Assembly: GCF_900156475.1 (NCBI RefSeq)
Contig: NZ_FTNR01000005.1
Coordinates: 1 to 64,000 of the forward strand
From: Natronorubrum thiooxidans
Lineage (GTDB): Archaea > Halobacteriota > Halobacteria > Halobacteriales > Natrialbaceae
Direction of reading: 5' to 3'
DNA: 64,000 nucleotides
The translations under genes were made by a program, and so were the position numbers. Below the pieces are notes generated by a model. That model was not told the DNA's origin, did no database searches, and worked only from the letters and a program-made list of their open reading frames with translations. Positions 35,400 to 44,403 of the stretch are shown here, one piece after another. How positions within the stretch are numbered: position 1 is the first letter of the stretch; each line of letters begins with the position of its first letter.

Positions 35400-37754
35400 A
35401 TGAGTTCTGCCGTCGGCGAAGATACGGCCAAAGCCATCGCCACCGGCCGGGAGACGATCGGCACACTGCTCTCGAGTGCACAGACGCATCTCCAGAAGGT
35501 GTTTATCGTCTTCGTCATCGGCTTCATCGGCTCGTTCTATGCCCTGCGCATCTGGATCTGGGACTTCCTCGAGGCGACGGCGAAAGCTGAAATGGCACAG
35601 TACGTCGCCGACCAGACGGATATCATCACTCGAACACCGTTCGAGGTGATCCTCTTACAGGCCAAAATCGGGATGTTCGCCGGGGTTCTCGTGGCCATTC
35701 CCGCCCTCCTCTATCTCTCGCGTGATGCGCTTCAGCGTCGCGGGTATAACAGCGCCGTCCCGATCTCGAAGACGTACATCGGCGGACTCGTACTGAGCGC
35801 GTTCGTCCTGTTCTGGGCTGGCGTTGTCTATGCGTACACGATCTTTTTTCCCTACGCCTTCGATTTCCTCGCACAAAACGCAGTCAGCGTCGGCGTCAAG
35901 CCCAGTTTCGGTATCACCGAGTTCACCGAGTTTATCGCCCTCCTGACTCTCTCGTTCGGGCTTGCGGCCCAACTGCCGCTGCTTATGGGCGTGCTGGCAT
36001 ACACCGAGATCGTCCCCTACGAGACCTTCCGGGACAAGTGGCGCCACGCCATCGTCGGCGTCACCATCTTCGGCGCACTGTTCTCCCCACCGGATCCCTT
36101 TACCCTGGTGATGTGGGCGCTGCCGATGGTCGCGCTGTACATCTTCAGTCTCGGACTGGCGAAAGTCGTCACTAACATCCGCCGTCGCGGGGCCGCCGAA
36201 ACCGACCTCAGCGGTACCACACACGTCAAACGGACTGTCCTCCAGTTTACCGGCGTCCTGACACTTGTCGCCGTCCTGACGGGCGCGTTCGTCAATCAGG
36301 GCGGCTTCGACACCCTCGAGGAATCGGTCTATCCGCTCTTCCCGTCGTGGCTGCGACCCGGCTCCGGCGGTCCCGGCGGCCTCGAGGCCATGGCGGCCGA
36401 ATACGGCCTGCTCGGTGACGCCGCAGTCGGGCTTCTCGTCGCCGCCGGCGTCGGCTTCATTATTCTGGTCGGGTACACGATCAAAGTGTTACAGGCCCCG
36501 GTCTACCCCCGCGAGGACGATATCCGGACCGCGGATGACCCCGATGATGTCGACTTCGACACCCTCACCGCCGCGGATATAGAGGACGTCCCAATCCAGG
36601 TCTTCCGGACGATGGACGAAGAGGAGGCCCTCGACTACTCCCGACAGGCGATGTACGACGACGACCGGGAGAAAGCACAGGCGATCCTCGATCGGTTCGA
36701 TTCGCTCGAAGCGGAACGTGACGGCGATACGGACGGCTCGAGTGCCGGGTCGACCGGGAAAAGCGCTGGCGGTCAGAAGGCCGCCGACAGTGGTGAGGAG
36801 GGGGGCGGGCTCTTCTCGAGTACTGCCGCTGGAATGCTCGATCCCTTCACCGAGGAGGAGACCACCGAAGACGATATCGGTGGCTACGCCTACGATTTCG
36901 CGTTTATCCTCAACAGCCTCACCTCGAAGATGTTCCGCATCGTCGGCGTGTTCATGCTCGTCATGGGCGGGACGTTCTTCTGGCTCTACAGCGGCGGCTT
37001 GCGGACGGTGTACGCACAGTTCCTCTCGGGTGTTCCGGACGACGTATTAGTCGAGGTCGCCGAACAAAACGATGTGACCGGCGAGCCTGCACTGATGACG
37101 ACTGGCGAACTCCTCGACCAGATGGATCTGGTGATCGCGCTCCATCCGGTCGAGGTGCTGATCTTCGAAGTGAAAGTGAGTGTGCTGGCAGCGATCATCG
37201 CCGTCTTGCCCATGGTGTTGTACTACGCCTGGCCCGCGATGAAAGAGCGCGGGCTGGTCTACGGTGACCGACGCACGTTCATCGTCTGGGGAGGCTCGCT
37301 GTTCGGCGGGTTCGCACTCGGCACCTACCTCGGCTTTTACTGGGTCGCACCGGCGATCATTTCGTATCTCGTCACCGACGCGATCACCAACGGAATGGTC
37401 GTCTCCTACCGGATCAGCAGCTTCTTCTGGCTGGTGATCTTCACGACTGTCGGTATCGGCTTCCTGATGAACATCGTCGTCACAATGGCGCTGTTTCACG
37501 TCGGCGGAATCCTCACCTACCGGACGATGCTCCGGCGCTGGCGACCCGTCGTCGTCGGTATCTTCGCCATCGCCGCGATCGCCAGTCCGAAAGGCATCCT
37601 GACGATGCTCCTGTTTGCCATCCCGATCGCACTGACCTACCTGCTGGGGCTTGCCGTGCTCTATGCCCTTACCGGCGGCGGGCGGCTATTCGGCGGTGGC
37701 GGCGGCAAGACCGCACCCGAATCAGACGCCGACTCCGGTACCGTTACTAAATAA
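35400..37754 (+). CDS. tatC: Double-length translocase TatCt (two fused TatC domains)
   Basis: 784 residues. Two full TatC modules: the first at about 15-265 (GETIGTLLSSAQTHLQKVFIVFVIGFIGSF...MWALPMVALYIFSLGLAKV), the second at about 500-770. They are joined by two extra helices (around 280-300 and 340-360) and an acidic linker (about 370-490). This is the haloarchaeal TatCt form, essential for export in Haloferax. It works with TatA-type subunits not found here. The pair tatCo/tatCt back to back is the usual haloarchaeal order. Confidence 0.94.
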   Translation: MSSAVGEDTAKAIATGRETIGTLLSSAQTHLQKVFIVFVIGFIGSFYALRIWIWDFLEATAKAEMAQYVADQTDIITRTPFEVILLQAKIGMFAGVLVAIPALLYLSRDALQRRGYNSAVPISKTYIGGLVLSAFVLFWAGVVYAYTIFFPYAFDFLAQNAVSVGVKPSFGITEFTEFIALLTLSFGLAAQLPLLMGVLAYTEIVPYETFRDKWRHAIVGVTIFGALFSPPDPFTLVMWALPMVALYIFSLGLAKVVTNIRRRGAAETDLSGTTHVKRTVLQFTGVLTLVAVLTGAFVNQGGFDTLEESVYPLFPSWLRPGSGGPGGLEAMAAEYGLLGDAAVGLLVAAGVGFIILVGYTIKVLQAPVYPREDDIRTADDPDDVDFDTLTAADIEDVPIQVFRTMDEEEALDYSRQAMYDDDREKAQAILDRFDSLEAERDGDTDGSSAGSTGKSAGGQKAADSGEEGGGLFSSTAAGMLDPFTEEETTEDDIGGYAYDFAFILNSLTSKMFRIVGVFMLVMGGTFFWLYSGGLRTVYAQFLSGVPDDVLVEVAEQNDVTGEPALMTTGELLDQMDLVIALHPVEVLIFEVKVSVLAAIIAVLPMVLYYAWPAMKERGLVYGDRRTFIVWGGSLFGGFALGTYLGFYWVAPAIISYLVTDAITNGMVVSYRISSFFWLVIFTTVGIGFLMNIVVTMALFHVGGILTYRTMLRRWRPVVVGIFAIAAIASPKGILTMLLFAIPIALTYLLGLAVLYALTGGGRLFGGGGGKTAPESDADSGTVTK

Positions 37755-37878
37755 GTCTCGTGCTCGAGACACAGGCGGTGTCCTCGTTTGCGGCGAAACT
37801 GAACGACGAACCGATGGCAGCCGATCGAGTTGTATACGGACTGTTAAGAGACTCCCCATCGAACGATCACGCAGACTG

Positions 37879-38055
37879 ATGCCCAAAATCAGCGTCGAAA
37901 TCCCACAGGAACTCCTCGAAGATCTAGACGACCACGTCGGCGACGACGGCAAATTCGTCAACCGCAGTGACGCGATCCGTGCCTCGATTCGGAAAACGCT
38001 CGACATCTTAGACGAGATCGACGACCGCCACGATCGTCTCGAGGACGAACACTAA
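37879..38055 (+). CDS. CopG-type ribbon-helix-helix regulator
   Basis: 58 residues from ATG 37879 (MPKISVEIPQELLEDLDDHV). The first strand PKISVEIP inserts in the DNA major groove in RHH dimers; the two helices follow (ELLEDLDDHVGDDG and NRSDAIRASIRKTLDILDEI). The short acidic tail replaces any effector domain. Probably controls its own or a neighbouring gene; the target is unknown. The start is placed directly at the family N-terminus, 124 bp below tatCt. Confidence 0.85.
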   Translation: MPKISVEIPQELLEDLDDHVGDDGKFVNRSDAIRASIRKTLDILDEIDDRHDRLEDEH

Positions 38056-38117
38056 CATATCGTTACCGTTGATAATTATGAAAGGTGTTATATGCTACGA
38101 GTAGCGTCTCATACAGC

Positions 38118-38387
38118 ATGACATCACCGGCTGCGGAGCGATTGGACAACAGCGAGACTCGGACTCTCGAACTTCCCACGACGGCAGCCACACAGCGCGC
38201 GCTTCACGAAGCGACCGGCCACCTCTACGACGAACTGGCAATCGCCCGCGAGCGATCCGAAGCGGGTGCCGACCTCTCTGACGACCTGTTCGACGAACTC
38301 GAGACGCTCTACGTCGCGACTGCAGAGGAGTCGGCCACGGATATCGAACTCACGTATCGTCTCGAGGACGACGACGAAACGCAGTAG
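38118..38387 (+). CDS. Small acidic helical protein, unknown function
   Basis: 89 residues from ATG 38118 (MTSPAAERLDNSETR). Mostly helical and acidic: TQRALHEATGHLYDELAIARERSEAGADLSDDLFDELETLYVATAEE. No cysteine, signal peptide or known domain. The TATA-like ATTATGAAAGG lies around 38077-38087. The element at 38407 begins 19 bp past the stop. Good codon use supports a real gene. Confidence 0.6.
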   Translation: MTSPAAERLDNSETRTLELPTTAATQRALHEATGHLYDELAIARERSEAGADLSDDLFDELETLYVATAEESATDIELTYRLEDDDETQ

Positions 38388-38406
38388 TCGGTCGCGACAT
38401 CGTTTC

Positions 38407-38518
38407 TCATACTGCCGGACAAAACTATTCACGCACCGATCGTACGCGAACGATCGTCGCCTTCGGCGACGAGCCGTGAGACGCGATCGGGCGTTTACTG
38501 CTTTTGTCTGGCAGTACC
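38407..38518. repeat. Palindromic 3'-end element, type 2, copy b
   Basis: About 112 bp. Left arm TCATACTGCCGGACAAAA (38407-38424) pairs with TTTTGTCTGGCAGTA (38502-38516), 14 of 15 opposed bases complementary. It shares CTATTCACGC with the reverse complement of the copy at 20555. Starts 19 bp after the stop of the gene at 38118 and is followed, after 14 bp, by a type 1 element. Confidence 0.85.
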
Positions 38519-38532
38519 AATGGGAGGACCAG

Positions 38533-38618
38533 TCATCCGGTCTGCTGGACCGATGTCCCGGTGCGACCGCAGGACAGCTCGCGGTCGCGACAGAAATGAC
38601 GTCCAGCAGACTGTATCA
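38533..38618. repeat. Palindromic 3'-end element, type 1, copy c
   Basis: 86 bp, exactly as long as the copy at 10589. Left arm TCATCCGGTCTGCTGGA (38533-38549) pairs with TCCAGCAGACTGTATCA (38602-38618). Inner stem GTGCGACCGC with GCGGTCGCGAC. Relative to 10589, the pair T-A inside the arm (CTGTA/TACAG) is G-C here (CTGGA/TCCAG), a compensated change. Ends 5 bp from the stop codon of rlmE on the minus strand. Confidence 0.85.
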
Positions 38619-38623
38619 GCCAG

Positions 38624-39409
38624 TCACTCGTCGGCGACTGGCTCGGCGAAGCCGAAGTTCGGCTTGACGTCTTCGATTCGAACCGTCAGTTCGTCACCAG
38701 TTTCGGTTCCGGGGACGAACAGCCGGTAGCCGTCGACGGACGCGATCCCGTCGCCCTCGGAACCGACATCGATGATCTTGACCTCGAGTTCGTCACCCGG
38801 TCGCAACGGCGCGGTGAGCCGGCCCTTGGCGATGAAATAAATCTCGGAGGACTCCTCACGGCTGGCCTTCGGGGAGGTAACTCGAACGTACTGGAACTCG
38901 TCTTCGACGTCGGCCCGGAACTCGTCGACGTCCGGTCCCTCGAAGATCTTGACGACGAAGTTGCCGCCGGTGTCGAGGATCTCGAGTGCAGTCTCGAACG
39001 CCTGTCGTGCGAGATAGAGCGAGCGAGCCTGATCCAGCGAGTACTCGCCGGACATGTTGGGTGCCATGTCCGAGACGACCGCGTCGACGGGGCCGTCTGC
39101 GGCGTCGATAACGCGCTCGCGGGTTTTGTCTTCGGTCATGTCCCCACGGAGCGTTTCGACCCGGTCGTCGAGAGTCGCGTCATCGAGGTCTTTGATTCGC
39201 TGGAGGTCGACACCGATGACCGTACCCGGTGGACCAACCCTCTCGGCGGCGACCTGCAGCCAGCCGCCGGGTGCGGCCCCGAGGTCGACAACCGTGTCGC
39301 CCCCTGAAATGACGTTCTCGAGGTCGTCGAGCTGCTTGAGCTTGTAGGCAGCGCGACTCCGATAGCCTTCCTGCTTCGATTTGTTGTAGTACTGATCGCG
39401 TCGTGTCAT
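38624..39409 (-). CDS. rlmE: 23S rRNA 2'-O-methyltransferase RlmE with TRAM domain
   Basis: 261 residues. FtsJ-type N-terminal domain: RSRAAYKLKQLDDL (catalytic Lys), VVDLGAAPGGWLQVAAERVG (SAM motif I), VSDMAPNMSGEYSLD (Asp), and FVVKIFEGPDVDEF (second Lys). It methylates the uridine equivalent to U2552 in the A-loop. A C-terminal TRAM domain (about 200-261: PLRPGDELEVKIIDVGSEGDGIA) adds RNA binding, usual in haloarchaea. Convergent with the small gene at 38118, and two palindromic elements lie between them. Confidence 0.94.
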   Translation of the reverse strand: MTRRDQYYNKSKQEGYRSRAAYKLKQLDDLENVISGGDTVVDLGAAPGGWLQVAAERVGPPGTVIGVDLQRIKDLDDATLDDRVETLRGDMTEDKTRERVIDAADGPVDAVVSDMAPNMSGEYSLDQARSLYLARQAFETALEILDTGGNFVVKIFEGPDVDEFRADVEDEFQYVRVTSPKASREESSEIYFIAKGRLTAPLRPGDELEVKIIDVGSEGDGIASVDGYRLFVPGTETGDELTVRIEDVKPNFGFAEPVADE

Positions 39410-39617
39410 GGATGTATACGGTAACAGTTTCGCGCCGGGATCGGCCGGAACATGGCCGACGGGTTCGGTGCAGTCGACGTTACCAGTCGGGTCGAGTGTG
39501 CACTCGACCGGATTCGTACCCGGGGTATGCGCCAGAAGCGGAAAGACCTGCTGAAAACGAGCCGAGTGAGACGGCTCGATAGCTGTCGAACGCGAGCCTG
39601 TCGGTCGTAAAGGGTGC

Positions 39618-39626
39618 CTTTTTATG
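39618..39626 (+). promoter_or_regulatory. TATA box of pcn
   Basis: CTTTTTATG ends 25 bp before the PCNA start codon at 39651, so the transcript is probably leaderless. This also argues against the in-frame ATG at 39624, which lies within the box. Confidence 0.6.
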
Positions 39627-39650
39627 GCAACCGTTCGTACCCTGATTCAT

Positions 39651-40394
39651 ATGTTCAAGGCCATCGTGAGCGCGGAAACGCTCACCAGCGCGCTCGATTC
39701 GGTCAGCGTGCTGGTCGACGAGTGCAAAATCCACCTCGAGGAAGACGGCCTCGAAATTCGGGCCGTCGATCCGGCCAACGTCGGGATGGTCGACCTCTCG
39801 CTCGATGCGGCTGCGTTCGAATCCTACGAAGCCGACGGCGGGCTGATCGGCGTCGACCTCTCCCGACTCGAGGATATCGCTGGCATGGCCGAATCAGGCC
39901 AGCTTATCCAGCTCGAACTCGACGAAGAGACGCGCAAACTCCAGATCCAGATCGACGGGCTCGAGTACACACTCGCGCTCATCGACCCCGACTCCATCCG
40001 ACAGGAACCCGACATTCCGGACCTCGACCTCCCCGCTGAGGTCGTCCTCGAGGGCAAAGACGTCAACCGCTCGGTCAAAGCCGCCGATATGGTCTCCGAC
40101 CACATCGCACTCGGCGTCGACGAGACCGAGGAGTACTTCTACGTCAACGCGGAGGGCGACACCGACGACGTCCACCTCGAGTTGACCCAAGAGGACCTGA
40201 TTGACCTGCAGGTCGGCCCGGCACACTCGCTGTTCTCGCTCGATTATCTCAAAGACATGAACAAGGCGATCCCCTCGACGACCGAGGTCACGCTCGCACT
40301 CGGCGAGGAGTTCCCGGTCAAGATCTACTTCGGCTTCGGCGAAGGGCAGGGACAGGTCACCTACATGCTCGCACCGCGCATCCAGAGCGAGTAG
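39651..40394 (+). CDS. pcn: DNA polymerase sliding clamp (PCNA)
   Basis: 247 residues starting [20 protein letters not shown]. Two-domain clamp fold that trimerises around DNA. Landmarks: [26 protein letters not shown], the interdomain connector region [19 protein letters not shown], and the C-terminal [10 protein letters not shown], part of the PIP-box pocket. Surface very acidic with few lysines, a salt adaptation known for haloarchaeal PCNA. Single-copy essential replication factor. The start is fixed by the TATA box. Confidence 0.97.
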   Translation: MFKAIVSAETLTSALDSVSVLVDECKIHLEEDGLEIRAVDPANVGMVDLSLDAAAFESYEADGGLIGVDLSRLEDIAGMAESGQLIQLELDEETRKLQIQIDGLEYTLALIDPDSIRQEPDIPDLDLPAEVVLEGKDVNRSVKAADMVSDHIALGVDETEEYFYVNAEGDTDDVHLELTQEDLIDLQVGPAHSLFSLDYLKDMNKAIPSTTEVTLALGEEFPVKIYFGFGEGQGQVTYMLAPRIQSE

Positions 40395-40585
40395 GCCGTT
40401 TACGACGAAAACACCGTTTACTTCCGGAGACGACACAACTCGAGTGGAGACACCGTCTCCCGGGCTGTTCCCGGCAGCCGGCGCTCGCCGATGCCTGGAC
40501 GGCTACCATACAACAGCCGACTGTTACTTAAAAAGAGGACATAGAAAGGAGATAGTCTACCAGGCTCTCGACAGTACCACCGCGT

Positions 40586-40918
40586 ATGCCTTCCAGAGAC
40601 GACGCTACAGACACAACAGCAGCCGGTGAGCTCCGATCCGTCACGACGTTCGATCCGGACGCTGGTGAGCGAGCGAGCAACGCCGTCATCACGGCCGTCG
40701 CAACGCTGCTCGACGCCAGCCCGGTCGAACTCGATCCGCTCTACGAGGCCATCGAGCCTGACGCCCTCGATTCGCTTGTCGACCACGCTCGACGGATCAA
40801 CGACGCCGGTACCCACCAGCTACAGTTCGTGTACGAAGGATTTGACGTCGGCGTGCAAACCGACGGCCGGATCCGGATTCACGACGCGCCCGTCACAGCG
40901 AGTTCGAACGGTGCGTAG
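40586..40918 (+). CDS. HalOD1 output-domain protein
   Basis: 110 residues. Disordered Ser/Thr-rich N-terminus (1-25), then the HalOD1 core: ASNAVITAVATLLDASPVELDPLYEAIEPDALDSLV and LQFVYEGFDVGVQTDGRIRIHD. It closely parallels the copy at 53926 (VIEALAAETGTDPTELEPLYHAIDPEALDQLF). A TATA-like CTTAAAAAG lies near 40527-40535. Convergent with the hydrolase gene. Role in signalling inferred only from the family. Confidence 0.84.
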   Translation: MPSRDDATDTTAAGELRSVTTFDPDAGERASNAVITAVATLLDASPVELDPLYEAIEPDALDSLVDHARRINDAGTHQLQFVYEGFDVGVQTDGRIRIHDAPVTASSNGA

Positions 40919-40941
40919 CGGCCGTCAACTACTGCAGTCGG

Positions 40942-41808
40942 TCACTCGTGGTCCTCGAGAAACGCCAGTAGCTCGTCATTGACTCGGTCGGCGTCCTCGA
41001 CGAAAAACAGGTGCGAACCGCCCTCGATACACTCGAGTCGTGCGTTCGGAATCGCTTCTTTCAGGAGCCGCCCGTTCGCGGCCGGCACGACCTGATCGTC
41101 GGTCCCGTGAAGGATCAGCGTCGGCACCCGGAGTCGGCTGAGCCGGTCGCTGACGTCGAAGTTCAAGACGGCCGCGGCCTGAGCCTCCCGTGCCGGCTCG
41201 GTGGCGTCTTGCTCGAGTCGCCACTCGATGATCCGATCCATCAGATGCGGGTTCCGGTTCGTAAAGCGGTCGTTGAACGCGGGTCGCATTCGGTGGCGGA
41301 GCGTCTCCCGTTCGCTCGCCCCTTTCGGAACGTCGAAAATGAACTCTTGGGTCTCCTCGGGGACCGGGACGGCGTCAGGTCCGCCGTGGCTCGTACAACA
41401 GAGCGTGAGCGTCTTCGTCCGGGTGTACTCGAGGGCGTAGCGCTGGGCGATCATCCCGCCCATGCTCGCGCCGACGATGTGTGCCTCGCGGATGCCGGCG
41501 TCTTGCAGGACGGCCTCGAGGTCCGCCGCGAGGCCGCCGATCGAGTAGCCCGTCAGCTTGAACATGAGCAGTGCGCGAAGTTTGCGCGGCAATCGAGGGA
41601 CGAGCGGCGGGAGGCCGGCATCTGACTGGCCCGTCCCACGGTTGTCCGGGGCGACCACATCGAAGGCGTCGGCAACGGCCTCACGCTGCCAGCGCCACAT
41701 CCAGCGGCCATAGCCCAGTCCCTGCACGAAGACGACCGGCGTGCCGCCGTCTTCGCTCTCGTCGTACTCGTAGTAAATCGACACGCCGTCTCGTATCGCC
41801 CGTGACAT
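40942..41808 (-). CDS. Alpha/beta hydrolase
   Basis: 288 residues. Oxyanion region FVQGLGYGRWMWRWQ, APDNRGTGQSDAGL, nucleophile elbow IVGASMGGMIAQRYALEY (Ser near 115), Asp in LILHGTDDQVVPAANGR, and His in EGGSHLFFVEDADRV. All members of the Ser-Asp-His triad are present. The substrate is unknown; the sequence resembles 3-oxoadipate enol-lactonase-like or esterase members. Upstream on the other strand is priL. Confidence 0.88.
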   Translation of the reverse strand: MSRAIRDGVSIYYEYDESEDGGTPVVFVQGLGYGRWMWRWQREAVADAFDVVAPDNRGTGQSDAGLPPLVPRLPRKLRALLMFKLTGYSIGGLAADLEAVLQDAGIREAHIVGASMGGMIAQRYALEYTRTKTLTLCCTSHGGPDAVPVPEETQEFIFDVPKGASERETLRHRMRPAFNDRFTNRNPHLMDRIIEWRLEQDATEPAREAQAAAVLNFDVSDRLSRLRVPTLILHGTDDQVVPAANGRLLKEAIPNARLECIEGGSHLFFVEDADRVNDELLAFLEDHE

Positions 41809-41903
41809 ACTCGGAGTGACGTATCGGATCCCCTTGAAGTCGACCCTCGAGAATCGGCGCGCAATCAGCGGCTTTAACCCGGCGCAGTAACATCGAATTA
41901 CCG

Positions 41904-42986
41904 ATGCAGCGACTGCACGCCCGGTACCCGTTTCTCGAGGCAGCCCGCGACGCTGTGGCGACGGAGGCCGTCAACCTGGCCACCGTTGTCGAACAGGATC
42001 GGGCGGTCGTCGACCGCGCCCGCGAGCGCGTCGTGGCGGCACTCGAGGACGGTGAGACCGGTGATCCGCACCGAGATCCCCGTATCGAACTGCTCTCTTA
42101 TCCCGTCGCGCGCGTTCTCGTGTCGATGGTCGACGAGCGAATCCTCGTTCGCAAGTACGCCCGCGCCGAGGCCGCGACCGCGTACGACCGGTTTACTGCC
42201 GATTTCGAGGACACGACCGAACTCAAAAGCGTCGAGTCGACGGGAATTGATCTCGAGACGGTGCTCTCGGAGTTCGATCTGCAGGCTGTCGTCCAAGAAA
42301 CGACCGACGGCTATCGGATCGACGTCGGCACCTATCTGCCCCTGGCGGAGGATCTCTGGGAAGACGAGTGGCATCTGGTCAATCGCGCGCTGGCCGACGG
42401 CGAGGTGCCGATCACGGAGGCAGAACTCCTGACACTCCTCCAAGAAGCCGTACGGAGCCGTATCGAGGACGGCCTCCCGTTCGATGTTCCCGACGTGATC
42501 GGGGATGCACTCGAGGACGACGTCGCCGAGATCCGGGAGGTACTGGCCGACCTCGAGTTGACTCGCGAGATCGATACTGTCGTCCCGGAGCTGTTCCCGC
42601 CGTGTATGAAGGCGCTGTTGGATGGGATCCAGAAGGGTGAACATCTGCCACACCATTCACGATTTGCGATCACCGCCTTCCTGGCGAGTATCGGGATGGA
42701 AACTGACGAAATCGTCGACCTCTACCGGGTCAACTCGTCGTTCGGCGAGGAGATGACGCGCTACCAGACCGACCACATTCGGGGCGACTCCTCACCGACG
42801 GAGTACTCGGCTCCCTCGTGTGCGACGATGCAATCCTACGGCGACTGCGTGAACAAGGACGACCTCTGTGAGCGCATTCCCCATCCGATGGCCTACTACG
42901 AGGAGCGGATCGACGACGCCGACGCCGACGAGGTCGACGACTGGCGCGACGAAGAAGGCGATAGCGAGCAAGCGAGCGGCGATTAG
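41904..42986 (+). CDS. priL: DNA primase large subunit PriL
   Basis: 360 residues. N-terminal helical region binds the catalytic subunit PriS (not in this window). The C-terminal half holds the four [4Fe-4S] ligands in FPPCMKALLDGIQKGEHLPHHSR, APSCATMQSYGDC and DDLCERIPHPMAYYE. HHSRFAITAFLASIGM is the conserved motif needed for initiation. The acidic C-terminal tail (about 335-360) is usual in haloarchaea. Makes RNA primers for replication. Confidence 0.95.
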   Translation: MQRLHARYPFLEAARDAVATEAVNLATVVEQDRAVVDRARERVVAALEDGETGDPHRDPRIELLSYPVARVLVSMVDERILVRKYARAEAATAYDRFTADFEDTTELKSVESTGIDLETVLSEFDLQAVVQETTDGYRIDVGTYLPLAEDLWEDEWHLVNRALADGEVPITEAELLTLLQEAVRSRIEDGLPFDVPDVIGDALEDDVAEIREVLADLELTREIDTVVPELFPPCMKALLDGIQKGEHLPHHSRFAITAFLASIGMETDEIVDLYRVNSSFGEEMTRYQTDHIRGDSSPTEYSAPSCATMQSYGDCVNKDDLCERIPHPMAYYEERIDDADADEVDDWRDEEGDSEQASGD

Positions 42987-43090
42987 CTGGAACCGGCAAG
43001 GCCAGTCCTCGCGGTCGAACCGGTATCGAGAACGAAGTTGGGGGCAGTACTCGTGGAATCGAAACAGTGGACAGACGCCGCGCCGTGTTC

Positions 43091-43354
43091 TTACACCGCA
43101 CTCTGGGTGTCCGGATCATCGTCCGTCTCGAGTCCGTCGTCGGGCTCGTTCGTCATGTACGCCAAGACGAAGCCGACGGCGGTCAACAGCAGAATAAAGC
43201 CGACGATAGCTCCGACGAGTAACTGCCCCCCTTCTGGCGACAGCCCGCCGTTGGTGGCCCCATACACGGATCCGATGCCGATCATGGCGCCGAGCATCAG
43301 AAAGACGGCGGAGACGGCGACGACGATTTCGATGAGTTGCTCGCGCTCGACCAT
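43091..43354 (-). CDS. Two-helix membrane protein, conserved near priL
   Basis: 87 residues from the ATG at 43354 (MVEREQLIEIVVAVSAVFL). Two helices (about 8-30 and 43-67: LVGAIVGFILLLTAVGFVLAY) and an acidic C-terminus. Convergent with priL. Comparable small membrane proteins (DUF7472 type, my best guess) are seen beside priL in haloarchaea. The longer upstream frame runs into the repeat at 43418 and is not accepted. Function unknown. Confidence 0.65.
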   Translation of the reverse strand: MVEREQLIEIVVAVSAVFLMLGAMIGIGSVYGATNGGLSPEGGQLLVGAIVGFILLLTAVGFVLAYMTNEPDDGLETDDDPDTQSAV

Positions 43355-43417
43355 TATCGGAACGATTCCGTCGGCCCGATCAAAAACGCTTCGAAGGCCG
43401 TGCCAACGAATCACTGC

Positions 43418-43441
43418 TGATACTGTCGGACAGCAGTCAGT
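43418..43441. repeat. Type 2 palindromic element, left arm only
   Basis: 24 bases (TGATACTGTCGGACAGCAGT and four more) identical to 20555-20578. Inside it ACTGCTG (43414-43420) can pair with CAGCAGT. The matching right arm, expected about 113 bp away, is not clear; only GAATAG (43518-43523) remains in place. Probably a decayed copy, lying before a decayed type 1 copy in the same order as at 38407/38533. Confidence 0.6.
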
Positions 43442-43554
43442 AAGCCGTCGCCGAATAATACGGGCAGCTTGCACCTGCAGGCCGCTTCATTATTACTCTC
43501 GAGTGGCTACGGTGTTCGAATAGCCAGCCGACCAGCCACGAGCCGACACGAGCC

Positions 43555-43640
43555 GATCGCACGGTTTGCTGTACGAATGTACCGATGCAACCGCGAACTG
43601 CGGCGGTTGCGCCGAAAACGGCGACCAGTACACCGTCGCA
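43555..43640. repeat. Probable decayed type 1 palindromic element
   Basis: GCACGGTTTGCTGTACGAAT (about 43559-43578) aligns with the left arm of the copy at 10589. An inner stem GCAACCGC/GGCGGTTGC follows, then GCCGAAAACG in place of GCCGGAAATGACG. Right-arm pairing is poor. Called from its resemblance and from its position after a type 2 arm. Confidence 0.4.
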
Positions 43641-43667
43641 GTCGTGCTCGGCACGCCCGACGCATCC

Positions 43668-44309
43668 ATGAACACAACAGCGTCACCGAAAACACCACTG
43701 CCAGTACCGTCAGACGACCGTCTCGAGGCGCGCTCGCGCCGCGCCCGCACTGAACCGATGTCGGTGTGCCCGCTCGGCGACGGCCTCTATGAAGTTGAGT
43801 CGGCCAGCGACCACACCTACCTCGTCGATCTCGAGAGTGGTCGCTGTACCTGCCCGGATCACGTCTTCCGCGGGGTTCGATGCAAACACGTCCGCCGCGT
43901 CGCGATCGAAATTACCGACGGGCGGACGCCACCGCCGGGGCAGATCGCCGTTGCGTGTCACGACTGCGACGCCACGGTGTTCGTCGACGAGACCGACCCG
44001 GAGCCGTACTACTGCGACGCCCACACGATCCGACCGGGCGAGACGGTCGTCGACCGCGAGACCGGCGATCGACTCACCGTCGTCGGCGTCTCGACCCTGC
44101 GAGCCGATGCCGTCGAGATCGGCGAGGCCGACTGCACCGTCGCCGAGTACGCGACGAACGAGACGTATGACCCGGACGTCCCCGTCGTCGGCGTAGTGTA
44201 TCCCCACGCGACCATCGCGACGAACGGCGTTATCCCCGCATCGCTGAAGGTGTACGTCTTCCCGCGGACGCGACTCGAGAAGCGATCGGTTCGCGTCGAA
44301 CGCGCGTAG
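43668..44309 (+). CDS. SWIM zinc-finger protein
   Basis: 213 residues from ATG 43668 (MNTTASPKTPLPVPSDDR). SWIM motif CTCPDHVFRGVRCKH at about 62-76 (CxCx(n)CxH), preceded by the usual VESASDHTYLVDLESGR. The second half has VACHDCDATVFVDE and PYYCDAH, a further zinc-ribbon-like pair, then a beta-rich end. SWIM domains bind DNA or protein. The upstream in-frame extension lies within the decayed repeat and is rejected. Partner unknown. Confidence 0.82.
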   Translation: MNTTASPKTPLPVPSDDRLEARSRRARTEPMSVCPLGDGLYEVESASDHTYLVDLESGRCTCPDHVFRGVRCKHVRRVAIEITDGRTPPPGQIAVACHDCDATVFVDETDPEPYYCDAHTIRPGETVVDRETGDRLTVVGVSTLRADAVEIGEADCTVAEYATNETYDPDVPVVGVVYPHATIATNGVIPASLKVYVFPRTRLEKRSVRVERA

Positions 44310-44373
44310 CGCCGTCCGAACAGTGCCCAACGACAACGGCCACCAACGCAGGAATCGTTGACTCACGCCCGTT

Positions 44374-44396
44374 TTATTGTCGATCATCAACAATAA
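44374..44396 (+). promoter_or_regulatory. 23-bp palindrome over the promoter of the acyl-CoA dehydrogenase gene
   Basis: TTATTGTCGAT (44374-44384), one central C, then ATCAACAATAA (44386-44396): 10 of 11 positions complementary. It overlaps the TATA-like GTTTTATTG and ends 7 bp before the start codon at 44404. A repressor dimer here would cover both the TATA and the transcription start. Its identity is unknown. Confidence 0.6.
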
Positions 44397-44403
44397 CCAT
44401 GCT

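Noticed and set aside
39480-39734. Minus-strand frame across the pcn promoter
   Set aside because: Overlaps the TATA box and the start of pcn, with no family resemblance.
43566-43667. Longer N-terminus of the SWIM protein
   Set aside because: Falls in a decayed palindromic repeat; the family N-terminus begins near MNTTASPK.
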